From Entophlyctis helioformis (lineage: Eukaryota; Chytridiomycota; Chytridiomycetes; Chytridiales; Chytriomycetaceae), in assembly GCA_025526915.1 (NCBI GenBank), contig JAHLKH010000147.1, positions 1 to 64,000 on the forward strand: a DNA stretch of 64,000 bases, read 5' to 3'. Of this stretch, positions 44,623 through 57,980 are shown in pieces. The notes under the pieces are model-generated. The model was not told the origin of the DNA. It made no database searches and saw only the letters and a program-made list of their open reading frames with translations. Numbering within the stretch: position 1 is the first letter of the stretch; the number at the start of each line of letters is the position of its first letter. The position numbers and the translations under genes are program-made.

Positions 44623-45727
44623 ATGGACGCTGATCGCGCATTGAGAGAGCGTTTCGAGCGACTCAAGAACGGCGGCGGCGCCAACGGAAGCAAGAGTGCG
44701 GTGGCAGCAGATGCAGCAGGCAGTGTGCCAAGGTGTGCCTGCTTGGCTGGTGTCTGTGTGTGTGTGTGTGTGGGGCATGCGACCCTTGCCACATGCCTGT
44801 AGATGCGCACACTGACACGCACGCATAGCGAGAGCGAGCTAGCCAGCCGACTCAAGGAGCTTACAGGCAAAGACCCGGTCGCAGCGCTCCCAGCCGAGGC
44901 AGCGTCCACAGCAGCCGCACTGACATCGCCCCTCCGCCCAGCCGCACGCCGGGTCTCCAACTACACGCTCCCCACGGACGACCCAACCGACGACGACATC
45001 GCAGCGCTGCTCCACGATGCGTCGTTGCTGGCCGACGTTGATATCTCGGCCTATGAAGAGGCCCACATCACAGTGCCCCAGACCCCACTGCCCCAAGTCA
45101 GCAGCCAGCCCGAACACTATATCCCATCCTCGACGTTTGTCGACTACAACGAGGTGCTGCTGACGTCGCCGCTGGGCATGCCGCCGTCCTCGACGCGCCG
45201 TGACCACGACGCCGATGACCACGATGACGTCCTGTCGCTGATCAACCAGGTCAAGGAAGAAGTCGAGCTGGAGAAACAGTACGGGGATCCGGCGCAAGTG
45301 CAGGAGATGCTGCTCGAGAAGCGTGTGGCTGGCCTCAAAGAGTTCAAGCCGTCGGCGCCAACAGCTGCACCAGCATCAGCATCAGCATCAGCATCAGCAT
45401 CTGGTGGCTCAGCAGCACCGACCAGAGCGTCAACTGATGCACCCAAAACCGCGCGTATCTGTTACGAAAGCTGGAGGCGGCTCGCTTCCAGGCGCACCGC
45501 CGCGTCCGCCGTCCATGTCAGACTTTGGCATCAAGCCACCGTCGACACGCGGCGGTGCTGGCACCGACAGCGATCCAGACAAGTGGTGCTGCATCTGCAA
45601 CGAAGACGCGGTTGTCCGGTGTGCCGACTGCGACGATGATCCGTACTGCATGCGGTGTTTCCGTGAGGGGCATCCGTCGAGCGACCGGGAAATGCGGTCG
45701 CATGTCCCTGCACGCATCGAAAAATGA
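44623..45727 (+). CDS. ANCHR/ZFYVE19-like protein (abscission checkpoint family)
   Basis: Model: join(44623..44732, 44829..45727), 335 aa if one A is removed from the AAAA run at 45445-45448; then the length is an exact multiple of three. The N-terminus has two leucine-type motifs ([26 protein letters not shown]). The middle is acidic with [13 protein letters not shown]. The C-terminus is a B-box-like zinc domain: [28 protein letters not shown]. This order matches animal ANCHR, a regulator of VPS4/ESCRT-III in the NoCut abscission checkpoint, which binds ESCRT through its N-terminal helices. The animal FYVE domain is not seen. The gene is convergent with the WD40-HEAT gene, stops 26 bp apart. 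Confidence 0.8.
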
Positions 45728-45741
45728 AGCACAGTGTCCTG

Positions 45742-45747
45742 TTTATT
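45742..45747 (-). terminator. Poly(A) signal AATAAA of the WD40-HEAT gene
   Basis: Reads AATAAA on the - strand, beginning 6 nt after the stop codon and ending close to the stop of the convergent ANCHR-like gene. Confidence 0.5.
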
Positions 45748-45752
45748 CGGTC

Positions 45753-48700
45753 TTATGCGTTGATGGATGGCGTGCTGGATGCGGCAGAGACCGGTGCCGT
45801 CACCATATCGGCGATCGATACGTGCACTGACGACGCATCTGCCACGCTGTCTTGTGTTGCCAGGGTATCTGCAGTTGGTTGCTGCTGTTGGCCATCAAGG
45901 GCCATGTCTTGCACTTGCATCTGAGAACCGTCCTGTGATCCGTCAGCCAACTTTGGTGTCTGCGTGTGTGATTGGGGCGGCGGCTGCTGGGCCAGAGATG
46001 CATCAGCAGGTACAGGCGACACGAGCCGCGACACGACAATCGTCCGTGCCGATGTTCGCGGCTGCATGGGGATGGTTGCCCCATGATGCGGTGCCCTCGC
46101 ACCATGGGTCTTTCCAGCACGTCGGCCTGTAGCTGGGCCATATTGCGGTATCGGCGGCAGATGCGCTGGCGGTTTGCGCAGCCCGAGCCGTGCACCACCG
46201 ATCATGCCAAACCCTGCTGCTGCTGTCATGGCGCCAAACCCGTTGCCGAGCAGCAATGAATGGTACGTGCGACGGCGTCCCGACTTTTTGGAAGCTGCCG
46301 GCGGCGGGTGTGCGCAGAGCGTCACGACACTCGAGTCTGGGCGTGGAAACGGCTGGCCGTACACGCGCTTGTCAATGCCGTACATCCACTTGAGGATGTC
46401 GTCGTTTAATCCGCATTGCTCCTGCTCCATCGCTCGCTTGAGCCGCGCTTCGAGATCCTGGACGGTGAGCAGGTCAGTTAGCGCCGGCTCCAGTCCTGCA
46501 CCCTCTCTGTCCAGCAGCACGGCAAGACACTCACATCCAGTGGATCGTAGTACCCGCGCCGCTCGTTTGCTGGCGGCACAATCATCCTGAAATGGATCAT
46601 GGCGTTGCGGAGCGCATAGCTACTTGATATCCCAAACATGCCGAGCGTGTTGATCGTCGCATCGACAACCCTTGGGTTCTTGTCAGCCAGCGCCACCACG
46701 AGCGCAAACACGATATCCTCATTGTACGTCTGGAACGAGGCAAGGTTGTTGATGATCTGCGTGCGGACCTGCCAGCTCTCGTCCTGCATAAAGTCGAGCT
46801 GCGGGTGGATGATCTGGTTGAGCGGGTCGGTAAAGTCTTGCTCAAACGTGTGAAAGAGGTACAAGAGGGCCTTGGCGGCCTGCACTCGCTCGGACCAAAA
46901 GCCTTCCTTGAGCACGTCAAAGACCGACTCGACCAGATTGGTAATGTTGACCTCTTTTCTCTGTGTGCATGGCTCAGTGTTAGAATGCCGCTCGCTGTCA
47001 GTGCTGGTTCAACCACATCGCTTACACCCAGACCGCGAAACCAGGTTGTGCTGCTGAGCTGGTCGAGGACGCGCTGCTCGGGGTTCCATTCGTCCCGCGA
47101 GACATATGCCGTCTTGAACAGATCCCACGACAGCTTGGACGCGATTTCCTTGGATATCTCCAGATGGTGCACAGGCTCCCACGCTGCGTTTGGATCGGCT
47201 GCCGACACGTCTTCGCCATTCCCCTGGCCTTCGTCTTCCATGATGGTTTCGTCATGGCCGCCGTCGGCGTGGTTGGCATTCAGTCCGCGCATCTGCCGCC
47301 ACCGCTGCGGTTTGGCATGCCGCACTTGGTTGGGCAGCATCACTTTGGGGTTGAATGGATGCTGGTCACGGCCATGGAACACACTGCCCTGGCGCGACGC
47401 ATCGCTCTGCTTTCCCGACGGCTTGCCAGCGGCCGGGCCGTCCAAGACGGATATGTGTGCTCCAAGCTCACGCTCGGGGCTGTTGATGCCGCGTATGTTG
47501 CTGAAACCGTTGGTGGCACTCGTGCCGGCAGTGCTGGCGCCGACTTGCTTGTTCTTGCCGACATCATTCACGCTGCCATCTGTCGCGCCGCGGTCAGAGC
47601 CCTTGGTACTCAACAGACTGCTGCTTGATTCCAGGCTCGCCTTGCTGCCGGACGCCAGCGTCGACGCTGATCCGTCAAGAGCCTGCGCCGTGCCAACCAG
47701 ATCGCTGCTTTGGTCCGAGGATGGACCGGCAGTCTCAGTACCAGCGTCCTCGCCGTCAACTGCGGCGGCAGCATTGGGATCGACAGGCTCCTCGACAGGC
47801 TCGGGCGGCGGTGTCGGTGGCGTGGGTGGCCGAAGGCGAGGGTGGATCTGTGCAGGGCCCTTGCCCGCGCGTTTCTTGGTCTTGCCACCAGCCTTGGCAT
47901 CAGCGGCCACAACCGACTTTTTGGGCTTGCCTTTCGCCTTCTTGCCCTTCTTCTTGTCAGTCTTCTTTGGGCTCTTTTCGCCTGCCGTGGCCGCATCGCC
48001 TTCGCCAGCAGGCGGCATCTCTTCCTCGGAATTCGCCTCGGACGTGTCCAGGTCAATCGAGATCTGGCTCTTGGCATCGCTGTCCTTGTCCGAATCATCG
48101 TCGTCCTTGCTGTCATTGGCACCGTTGCTGTCCGCTGTCCCAGGCGACCCATCATCGTTTCTTTGTCGTCTCCGTCTGCGCAACAGCTCTGCCGCCTCGA
48201 GTTTATCCTGTATGCGTTTCTCACGCTCCGCCTGGTCGCGCTTCCTCTGCTGGCGCACCATATCCTGCAGATGCTCAACGTCACCTGCAATGACCGAGTT
48301 GGGGGCACCACCGTACTTGGCCATGCGGTCAATGATCCACCCTTTGCGCAGCGCCATTTTCTGGTTGTGCGTGATCCGCTCTGGATGTTCCCTTTGCGCT
48401 TTCAGATCCGCGAGCCGCTGCCTCTCGAGATCGGCAGCTTCCTGTGCGAGTTTGCGTGCACGCGCACGCTCGAGGACTTCGATAACGTGCTCGCGGGAAA
48501 GAGGCTGGTTGCGTGGCTTGTCGAGCATCGAGTTGGGTCGGTCGGATGCTGGCGATTCTTCCCTGCTCACGATCGTGTGCACCGTGTCTTTGGCTGCCTC
48601 CATCGTTCTGCTGGCAGTGTCGAGGACAGCCTGGCCCGGACTGGTCTTGTCAAACGGACGCTCTCTCTTGTCGAGCCCGCCCGGCGTGAATGTGCTAAAC

Positions 48701-51700
48701 GGGTCGGATCCCGAGTTGGTTTTGCGCTGCTCGGCGACATCGTCTATGCGCTTGCGGATGCGCTCGTTGGCCGCCATGAGTGCCTCAAATGACATCTCAG
48801 GCACCTGGTACACGGTCTTGGCATCGCCCTCTTCCTCGTCAAAGAACCGCCGCTTTTGTGGCTTGATCTCGTTTCTGTCGAGTGGGGGTATGGCTGCCTC
48901 GAGCGGCTCGATGCGTGTCTGGACAGCCTCGCTGCTGCTTGGCACCTGCGGATTGAGCATCTCGTTCAGATGCATGAAATCCGTTCCCTGTCGTGTGGCG
49001 GGTGAGTGCCATTCATGCAGGCCGTGCACCAATGAGCCATAGCACACGCACATGATACCCAACGTGGTCCCGCTCAAACTTGTCCAGCTGAGACGTCGCG
49101 GCCCTCGAGGTCTTTTCAAGCGACCCACTACGCGACACCCACCGCAGTCTGCGCAGTCAGCATACTCGAGCACGGAGCAAGCCGGCACATGGAAGGCAAA
49201 CTCGCCTGTACCACCGCAAAGGCATGTTCCCATCAGGCTTAATCTTTTCGCGGTACAGCTTCCAAAAGTCCAGCGTCGCGTCAAATGTTGTGGACGACTC
49301 GATCACATCGTCGATCCAGTCGCGTTCAAGCAGTTGCAGCAACTGTTTGGCTGGCAGGTAGTCTTGGATCTGCACAAGCGCAATCTGGTCAGACAGGCCC
49401 ACCAGCAAGTCTGCTCTGGCGTTGGCAAAGCAGATGCTGGTGACTGCTTCGTTGAATTGCATTTCCCTGTCAATGAAGGAGAGTGAGTGCGACTGCGCGT
49501 GTACGCTGGCTGGTGTGGATGAAGCCCATACCTCATAAGCGTGTTGGCCAACGCGTCCCAGATCTTGACCGTGCCGTCTGCTCCTGCTGATGCAAAGAAG
49601 CACATGTTTTGTGTCTGGTAGTAGGCGATCTTGGTGATGCTTTGCGTGTGGTTTTCGTCTCTTGGATGCTGCTTGAGTTGCCCTGTTACAGCATCAACTA
49701 CGGTCAGTCAATGAATCCAGAGGTACTGATGTTTGTGCATGCACACACGCACTGATTTGCTTGCTAGACCCGATGATGAACAGTCGCACAGAATGGTTTT
49801 CCATGGCGACGGCAAGGATCCGGAATGCAGGGCTGAAGGAACAGTGCAGCGGAACGCCCTCGATCGGTGTTGTGTTGATGGTGGTGTGCGGTGTCAGCAG
49901 CAGATGGGCGATACCGCCCGTCTTGCCGTGGTACGAGTTTTCAATGGGCTTGGAGTTGCCGGCTGGAGCATCCAGATACTCGATAGTCCATATCTTGACC
50001 GTCGAGTCTGTCGAGTGTTGCTTGTCAGTGCAAATGCTCAGAATGCGGATCGCCAGCACCTCGAGACGAACCCTGAGACGCGGTGAAAATGTGCTCGCCG
50101 TTGGGGTCGACGAGGATAGAGTTGATGCTGCCCGTGTGGGCCTGTACGAGGCATTCTTGCTTTCCATGCTGCCGCACATCGCGACACACAATCTGCCCGC
50201 TCTCTGTGCCGCCCACGAGCAAGAAAATGGTAACGGGCTTGTCGTTGTGATCGGGCACGTTCATGACATCCACGCGCACAGGCACGCCTTGGATCGACGT
50301 CATCTTCTCCTGTTGCGCTGCAAGACCACATCATGTCAGCTGGTGGTCCAGCATATCCGCACGCGGAATAGACTTGCCAATGTATCGCCACTCATCGACT
50401 ATGGTGCACGGGTTTGACATTGACGAGAACACGGTGATGTCGCCATTGGTTGTGAGAATGTACACGCGATCCTGGGATATGTCGTAGATGCCATCAACGA
50501 CCATGGTGTCGGCCATGACGGGGAACGCTGTGATGAGTCGCTCGCCCGTGCGTGCCGATACCAGGCTGACAGATCCGTCGGATGCGACAGCCAAGATGCG
50601 TGCCGGAAGACCCTGAATGTGCGCTCGCGACAGTGATATAACCGGCGAGCTAAAGCCATGACGTGTTACTGCGCATGGCTTTCAGATGAACGCTGCATGG
50701 GTGTGCCACTCTTACTTGACCAGCGTGTATGTCGAGTAGAAGCGGTTGAGGTACCACACGTTGATCCGCTCAGACGAGAAACTGTAAAAGTGGCCGTCCT
50801 TCATCCAGTCCATGCCCAGACACTCTGCCTGTGTATCCATCCTGCCATTCACGCACGAGTACCGTGTCAGCAGTCAGACCTGAGCAGCCACGACCCAATC
50901 TGCGGATGCCCACTTGTAGACAAAGCGTCCGTTTTCGAGGTTCCACATGCGGATCGTGCCGTCCAGCGAGCACGAGAAGATGTACGGCGAAGGCATGCTG
51001 CCGAAACTCTTGACGTGGCACAGCCCGGTGATGGTGCTGCTATGATCCTTGAACTCGTACAGCAGGTAGTTTTGCTGGTTCCAAACGCGCACTAGCATCC
51101 CTTGGTCAGCCCAAAGATCCGTAGCGCACACCCCAGGACATCCAGCCTCACCGACAGAGTCTTTGGATCCCGTGATAAAGAACCCGAGCGGCTCGTAGAG
51201 AAGCACAGCCGAGATCGAATGCTCGTGGATGTTGCGCATGATCTCGACACGCTGCCCGGTCCTGTAATTGTAGATCTGCCATCCACACACGGATACGGGA
51301 GGTTAGAGCCAGTGCACCAGGCGACGCCAAACACGGTCAAGCCAGGTTTGGGTCAGCACCAGTGCCTGCTACAACTCACATTGACGTTGTTGTCATAGAC
51401 AGCATAGAGGAGGTCGCGCGTGCGATCGTATGCCGTGAACGTGATCCACTCGTCGATCTGGAGATCCGAGATCACGAGCCGGGGGTCGCCAAATTCGTAG
51501 ATTCCGCCCGACGAGCTGCGGCCCTTGACGAAGCGCCAGATGGTGATACTGCCGACACCGCCAGCGACCATCTCGTCGGCCGCGTCGACAAACTCGAGAC
51601 TGATGACCGGTTTGGGCGACGCGATGGCCGACAGCACCTTGAGGCCCGCGTCCAGGATCTTGAGCTCGAGATGCAGCGTCGAGATGATGAGGATACGCCA

Positions 51701-53155
51701 CTTGCGGATATACAGCCAGCGGTTGAGGCCGGTCACGGACGTTGGCTGGGTGTCCTTGTTTTGGCGGATGGCGACCTTGAGCACATGCGTAGGGCCGCGC
51801 CAGATGTGTGCAAATTGCGGATCGGCCGAGGCGAAGCGCTCAACTTCGCCAAACGGCATGTAGACGACGGACTTGAGCGTCGTTTTGGTGTGCAGCATCG
51901 TGCGCACGAGTTGGCAGCCGTGTGGGATGTTGATGTTGAGCGAGGTGGCGCCGTGCGCGGCATGGCCTCCGCTTGAGGAGAGACCGCCCATGAGGCCGGA
52001 TGTGGGCGAGGCGGCGTCTGCCATGGCTTCGTCTGCCGCGTCGATGGCGTCTTGGATGGCAAGGTTGGCCGACGAGCCTGTGATACGCCCGCGTCGCTGT
52101 GGCATCACCAAGACGGGCCGTCGTTGGCCGACATCAATCCCGCCTAGGCCACCCAGAGCGACCGAGATGCGGTTGCGGCTGACGGCTTGCTCGCCCTGGC
52201 CCTGTTGCTGCTGATGCAGCAGTGCGTTAGGCGTCCGCGTGGCGTCCAGCACTGCGCCACGACGCGATGGCACTGCCGCCACGGATGCCGCTGCCGTGTC
52301 GCCCGCACCATCGGCAGGAGGAAGATTGCCGAATCCATAGACAGACGGCCGCACGGCGCCCGAAGTCACTGCTGCAGCATTGGCGGCCGCTGCGGTCATC
52401 ATCATGCGCTTGACTTCCCGCACCTTGGCCGCACCAAAATGCCGCACAGCAATCCGCTCAATCTTGTGCGCCACGCTCTTCCAAGGCATGATGGGCGTGG
52501 CGTGGTCGCCGCCATGGTGGTGGTGGCGGTGGTGCATCTCGCCGTCATCCTCGTCGTCGCTGCTCCCAGAACCGCTGCTGCTCTCGGACTTGCCGCCCTC
52601 GTCATCGGCGTCTGCGGTGGTGGCTGATCTGACCTGCCGGTCGTTGTCATGAGCGTCCGCGTCGTAGTGGGTGCCGTGGCCGTCGTGCACCTTCTTGCGA
52701 TGCATGGTAAGTCGGCGTCGTGCATTGGGTGCACCGTTGCTGCTGGTGACGCTGTCTCTGTGGACACCAGCCTGGGAATCCCTGTGGAGCTGACGAGTGT
52801 GCTTGCTGCTGGAAAAAGCAGTGTCGTCAACCGTCTCGCTGGGCTCCTCAGTCAGCGGCGAGCTGGAGAACATGTGGGTGAACCCAGCGGCAGCCGCGCT
52901 GCTGTCTTGTGTGAGTGGCTGCGTTTGTTGATCGTGCTGCGGTTGCTGCGGTTGCTGAGGTTGTTGTGAGGAGCGGCTTGTGGACACGCCAGAGTGGCTG
53001 CGCGCGTTTGGCGGCTCTGGATTCACAGACGCACTGCCACTGTCTGCGCTGCTTGCAATGCGGACAGTGCGTCGTCGCTGCTGTCGGCCATGAGACGGTG
53101 CACCGCTCTGCTGCCGACCAACCCCGCTTGCATTGTCGTCGCCACTTGCAGCCAT
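45753..53155 (-). CDS. Large WD40-HEAT repeat protein, WDR87/WDR97-like
   Basis: Model of 12 exons: complement(join(45753..46457, 46535..46960, 47026..48987, 49202..49466, 49532..49697, 49753..50007, 50072..50317, 50363..50649, 50716..50828, 50880..51100, 51152..51275, 51380..53155)), exactly 2182 codons (2181 aa) with no frame repair. Residues 1 to about 330 are disordered (Gln/Pro, His-rich). WD40 repeats follow, for example FITGSKDSVGMLVRVWN, FSCSLDGTIRMWNLENG, IFTASQDSTVKIWT and FFASAGADGTVKIWD. A Lys/Glu-rich coiled region comes next, then HEAT-like helices (WSERVQAAKALLYLF, WQVRTQIINNLASF) and a low-complexity tail. In animals, WDR87/WDR97 are linked to sperm and flagella, so an axonemal role is plausible but inferred. 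The exon 9/10 junction (49202/48987) is the least certain. Confidence 0.85.
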
Positions 53156-53248
53156 GTGTCAACAACAGCAAGATCCAAAACAAACCCTCTTCGAAATGCA
53201 GTGGCCAGATGGCTGGAGTGGACGGCTGTGTGTATGACGGGCAGCGGC

Positions 53249-53254
53249 TTTATT
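53249..53254 (-). terminator. Poly(A) signal AATAAA of the TTC7-like gene
   Basis: Reads AATAAA on the - strand 50 nt after the TTC7-like stop and about 94 nt before the next gene's start codon at 53155. Confidence 0.5.
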
Positions 53255-53303
53255 TGCCTCGCTACCCTGTTTGCTTGCTTCAAAATGCGCCAATGAAGAA
53301 TGC

Positions 53304-56300
53304 TTACCACGCCCCCGTGCCGCCAGTGAGGTACCGAGGCAGACACTCGTACCCACGCACACAATGCATCTTTTGCAAATCCATCGCAAAGAAGATGGCC
53401 TGCTTCGCATCAGAGCGCCGGCCCGTTTCCCGGAAGACGGACGCGAGTTTGTTCCACGCGAGCCATCCCCACACACCCGTTGCGCCGCCATAGATGCTGG
53501 AGAGCCCCGACCGACCGCCGCCAGCACCGCGGAATTTGGACTGGGAGCATGCGCGCTCGAGCCAGTGTTCGGCGAGCACAAGGTCGCCCTTTTCGAGGTA
53601 GAGGATGCCGAGGTGCACGCGCGACGGCAAGTGGTCCGGGTCAAGAATGGTGATCTGCTGGGCCGATGCGATGATTTGGTCAATCTGCACGCGCGGAAGG
53701 AGCATGTACGGCGGAATAGCCGGCTGGGACTTGGCCTGTCCCTGAGACTGCGGCTGGCCAGGTTTCAGCTCGCCGTTGGCCGGCAATGTCATTGGCTGTG
53801 AGGGTGAGGTCGGCGACATGGGCACGAAGCTGTGGCGGCCCGTGGACGCGAGATCGTCGTACGAGGTCAGTACGCCCATGACGCCGTTCTCAAAGGACAC
53901 CTCGATCATGAGGCCGCCGCCAGACACGTCTTCAGAGGATGAGCGGTCGTTGGCAGTGTTGGTGACATTGGTCGTGGAGTTGGACATCGTCGAGGCGATC
54001 GACGCATTGGAGCGTGCCAGAGGCATGCGTGTGTTTTTGCGTTGCTGCGATTGCCGCTCGGCCTCGACCTTGGCAACAGGTGACAAGTAGTTGTTGTATT
54101 TGTCCACGACGGGCTTGCGGGCCTGTGCTTTGAAGATGGAAAACTGGATCATGTTTTGCTGTTGGCCCAGCGCGTCATCACAACGCACGCCATGTCAGTC
54201 GGCTGTGCTCGATCAAAGAGAAGCGACAGAATGCATGGCCGCACGTACCTCAAAGGCCAAATCAGCCAAGACACGACGGACGTTGCGGTTGGCGAATCCC
54301 CACTTGTGGGCATGGCCACGCACATCGCCCGACGGAACACGCCGCACTTTGGATTTGCTCATACGCGCGCGATTGGTAGGTCCGAGATTGGTGGTATGCG
54401 CGCTTGCCAGAGACATGTGGCTCGTCGACGTGCCAAGGACAGGGTCGCGGAACAATCTGCTGGGTGACAAGTCGATGCGTTCCTCGATCTTGGCGAGTGC
54501 ATCAACCAGCCGTTCAGCCTCCTCGGTTGCCTCGCGCGCATCGTCAAAGAGGTCGAGCTCGCGATACACTGCCGATGTCGTGAGCCAGAGGGAGATCAGG
54601 AGATCGTGCATGCGGAACCGGTGTGCAGATGCAGGGAGGTGTGTTGCTGAGCTGGACGACTTGGGGACAGGTGACTGCGACAACGAGCGGGCGTTGCCGT
54701 TGGCAGCATTGTGCGACAATGAGATGGCGCTGCCAGAATGCGCCAGCGGCCGCGGCTCGTTGCTGCCGCTATTTACATCCAGGCTCTTGCGACGCGGCTC
54801 TGACGAGTCGCTGCGTTTGCGGTCGTCAAACGAAGGAGGCAGACCGAGCACACGGCGTAACATGGTGAACATGCCAAGCAGCGTGTCGAGCGAGATGCGA
54901 GCACCGTAGCGTGCATGCTCGAGCGCAACCTGGGTGAGTCTGAGGTTCATCAGATCCTCGCGCACGTCCATGGGCACTGCATCCCAAGTAATCAACGACT
55001 CTAGATCCTTGCCATGTGCCGCGTCGCCAATCTTGATGAGCTGCGCTTTTGCAAATTCGGTGATGCAGTAGAGCCAGCCCTCGCGAATGATCTGCAGGCC
55101 GCGGAGATGCTGTCCCTTGGAGCTCAGCATGAGAGCCAGCAGATTGTACGCATTGGGATAGAGACCGTTGAGATCAATCGACTTGCGGATGGCGTCAATG
55201 GCGTCGGTGAACTCGCCGACCTCGGCCAGCTGGAGAGCAAGCTGGTAGTAGAGGAGATAGTCGCTATGCCCGAGTGCAGCCGCCTTTTGGAACATGTCGA
55301 CAGAATCGGCTTGCAGTGCACGGCCCTCTTTGCTGCTGATCATCTCCTGCGCCTGCTCTCCAAACACAACGCCAAGCCACTGGTACACGTTCTTGAGAAC
55401 GAGGTTGTAGTTGGGAAGGTGTGCCAGGTGTGCCGTGGCCAAGTGATACGCCTTGATGCCATACTCGGCAGCCAGCTCGAGCTGTTGATGTGCCGTCAAG
55501 ATTGGTGTCAGCACACAGACAGTTGAGCAAGCCAGTGACAGTGCAGTCGCTCATGGACAGACGTTGGCACACGTACCTTATTGCGATTGCCGCCATGAGT
55601 GAGCAGCAGAATGCGCATGCCTGTGAGCAGCACACCAATAGCATCGGAAGGCGACTCGCCCTCTACGCTCGTCAGAAACGCGCGGCTCTGCAATGCATTG
55701 GCCTGCTCAGAGGTGAACACGGGGCTGTCGGACGTCGGGTATGCCTCGTCATCATCCGCATTCTCGGCACTCTGGCCACTGCGGTTCGTCCGTTGCCGAT
55801 CATGGACGACTGAGGGATCGTAGCCAGTCGAGATGTCGCTCGGCATCACCGAGTTGGTGTGAAGGCTTTGTTCGCCATTGATACCAAGCAGCCCGAGCGG
55901 GGTGGTGTTGGGCGAAACGGCCGACGTGATGGCATCGGTGATGCGCTGGCGAGTGGGCGATGGCGGCGAGACTCCCTGGCCATCGCTGCCCGCTGCGACA
56001 ATCTTGACTCCGGACGGCACAGACGCCTCGTGTGGGCCGTGGATGGGGCCAGCCTGAGCGCGCTTCTCCTCGCGTAACACAAGCCGCGTCAGCTGACGAT
56101 CCAGGGCATCGGGCCGCTCGGAATTGGTGGCAGCGCGAGAAACAGCATCCTCCATCTCCTTGCGCTTGGCATCCAGCACGAGTGAGCTCTTCTTGTCCCA
56201 GTAGAAGACATAGGTTGAGACGGCACACTCTGCCTCTTTGCGCTCGTCGGGACCAATGTTGTCGCCATGCATCAGCAGGAGGCCGAGAAAGGAGTGCGCG

Positions 56301-57980
56301 ATGTAGCGCAGGATCCGCATCGACTGGAATGTGTGCTTGGTTGCCCGATACAGCGTCTCGATGAGTCTGTAGTGCCGCTCAATGACATCGCCGAGCTGTT
56401 CATCTGGACGCCGAGCGTACAGAACCTCGGCCTTGACAATCCAGTCGTAGGCTTCCATCAGACGCTTGTAGCGATCCTGTGCAAGCATCGACGAGTCCTC
56501 GCCGCGCGGGAACGGCGTAAGCGTCGTGAGCAGCTTCTCGTACTGCGGCAGAACGCGATGCAAGTCTGCATAGACGGACACGATATGGGCAGGCGGATTT
56601 GACCGAGAGGGGGAAAGGTCGAAAGTGGAAGCGACGCCCGAAAAGACGGTCCACTCGGGCAGGGACTCGAAGAGATACATGATGTGGTGGCGGAACACGG
56701 CAATCCGCTTGGCAATCTCAAATGTCGAAGGTGTGTTTGACACGAGCTGGATGTACAGACGCAGGGCTCTCCGTGCATCCTCGACCTGACTATGACCATC
56801 CGGTGCGGAGTGATGGTTTGCGGGTTAGAGCCATGCATCGTTGCCATGGAGCAGATTGGGCTTACTTTGCGCGAATGAGTGCCATGGACTGCAAGTACAG
56901 CGCGTCCTCTGCCCAGACGACCCACTGGTCCGGCTCCTGCTCGTGGATCTTGGTTTGCAGCGGCGAAACATCCAGGTCCGAGAGCGGGATGATGGACGCA
57001 ATAAAGTTTCCAGCAGCGCAAAAGGCGTCTCGTGCCGCCTCTTCTTTTCCTGTCATGGTGTAGGCCCAACCTGTCCCATGATACGCACGGCGCAGTGTGA
57101 GTCAGCGCGGCAGTCAGTCGATCTGCAGGTGGAGTCGCATTGCAGACGCGATCTCGTGACTGACCCAGGACAACCCTTCTCATGACGGCCATGGTGCGCG
57201 CATATGTGCCAGCGCCAGGAGGGAGCTGGTCCGGAAACTCTGCAAGAAGCAGTCGCTGGATGCCCTCGTGAGTTTTGCCCAGGGCAATGTCGATGCGGCC
57301 ACGGAGCACTGCCGCTTGCTGTTTGTTGGGGACATGCAAGGCGGCGTCAGTGCACGGACCGATGAGGCGATCCGGTGCGGATGCAATGCCGACCGGCCAA
57401 GGGGTTGATTACATTTGCCCAGATGGTCTGCAGGTCAGTCGCGGACGGGTTGGTGGAAGAAGCGGCCATGGCCTTGTCGAGCAGCTTGATGGCCTCGTCG
57501 ACCATCTGCGGCGAGACGGAGGGCGACGGCACATGCACGAGATCGGGGCCTTGGTCGTAGGGAACCTGCTGCTTGGCGGTCCAGCCCGAGACCGAGTTGA
57601 GCGAGATCTCTGCAAGCACCAGATACTCGAGGGCTGCCGCCGTCCAAGGGGAATGATTGGCAGTGCAGGCGTCAGCACGTCAATGTGGCGCAAGGCGTGG
57701 CAGCCGGCAAGCTTGGGTTGGCTGGGCTGGATGGGCTGGATGGCAGATCCGCAGACCACACGGACTGGGCTACTCAGCCAGCACGCAGCCAGACGCACAG
57801 GACCATGGGCATCGCAGGCAGCACCAGGCAGCACCAAGCAGCGGCCGCACACGCACCCGAGCCCGCCGTGTAGTACTTTCTGCGGTACTTGGCAACGTTC
57901 TCCCGGAGGCCGTCCCAGTTGGCGCGCTGGCGGTTCGAGTCGATGAGCGCCTCGAGCAGCTGCAGCTTCTGCACGTTCAT
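53304..57980 (-). CDS. TTC7: TTC7/Ypp1-type TPR protein (PI4-kinase complex scaffold)
   Basis: Model: complement(join(53304..54158, 54249..55481, 55577..56789, 56866..57049, 57165..57314, 57394..57633, 57857..57980)), exactly 1333 codons (1332 aa). Family blocks in order: KLQLLEALIDSNRQRANW, AALEYLVLAEISLNSV, LRGRIDIALGKTHEG, DALYLQSMALIRAK, DARRALRLYIQLVSNTPS, YNLVLKNVYQWLGVVFGEQA, DMFQKAAALGHSDYLLYYQL, AYNLLALMLSSKGQ, and C-terminal TPRs ending HLGILYLEKGDLVLAEHWL. TTC7/Ypp1 bridges PI4K-alpha/Stt4 to the plasma-membrane protein EFR3 and so controls PI4P synthesis at the plasma membrane. Ser-rich linkers are longer than in animals. All six introns are short and GT-AG. Confidence 0.92.
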
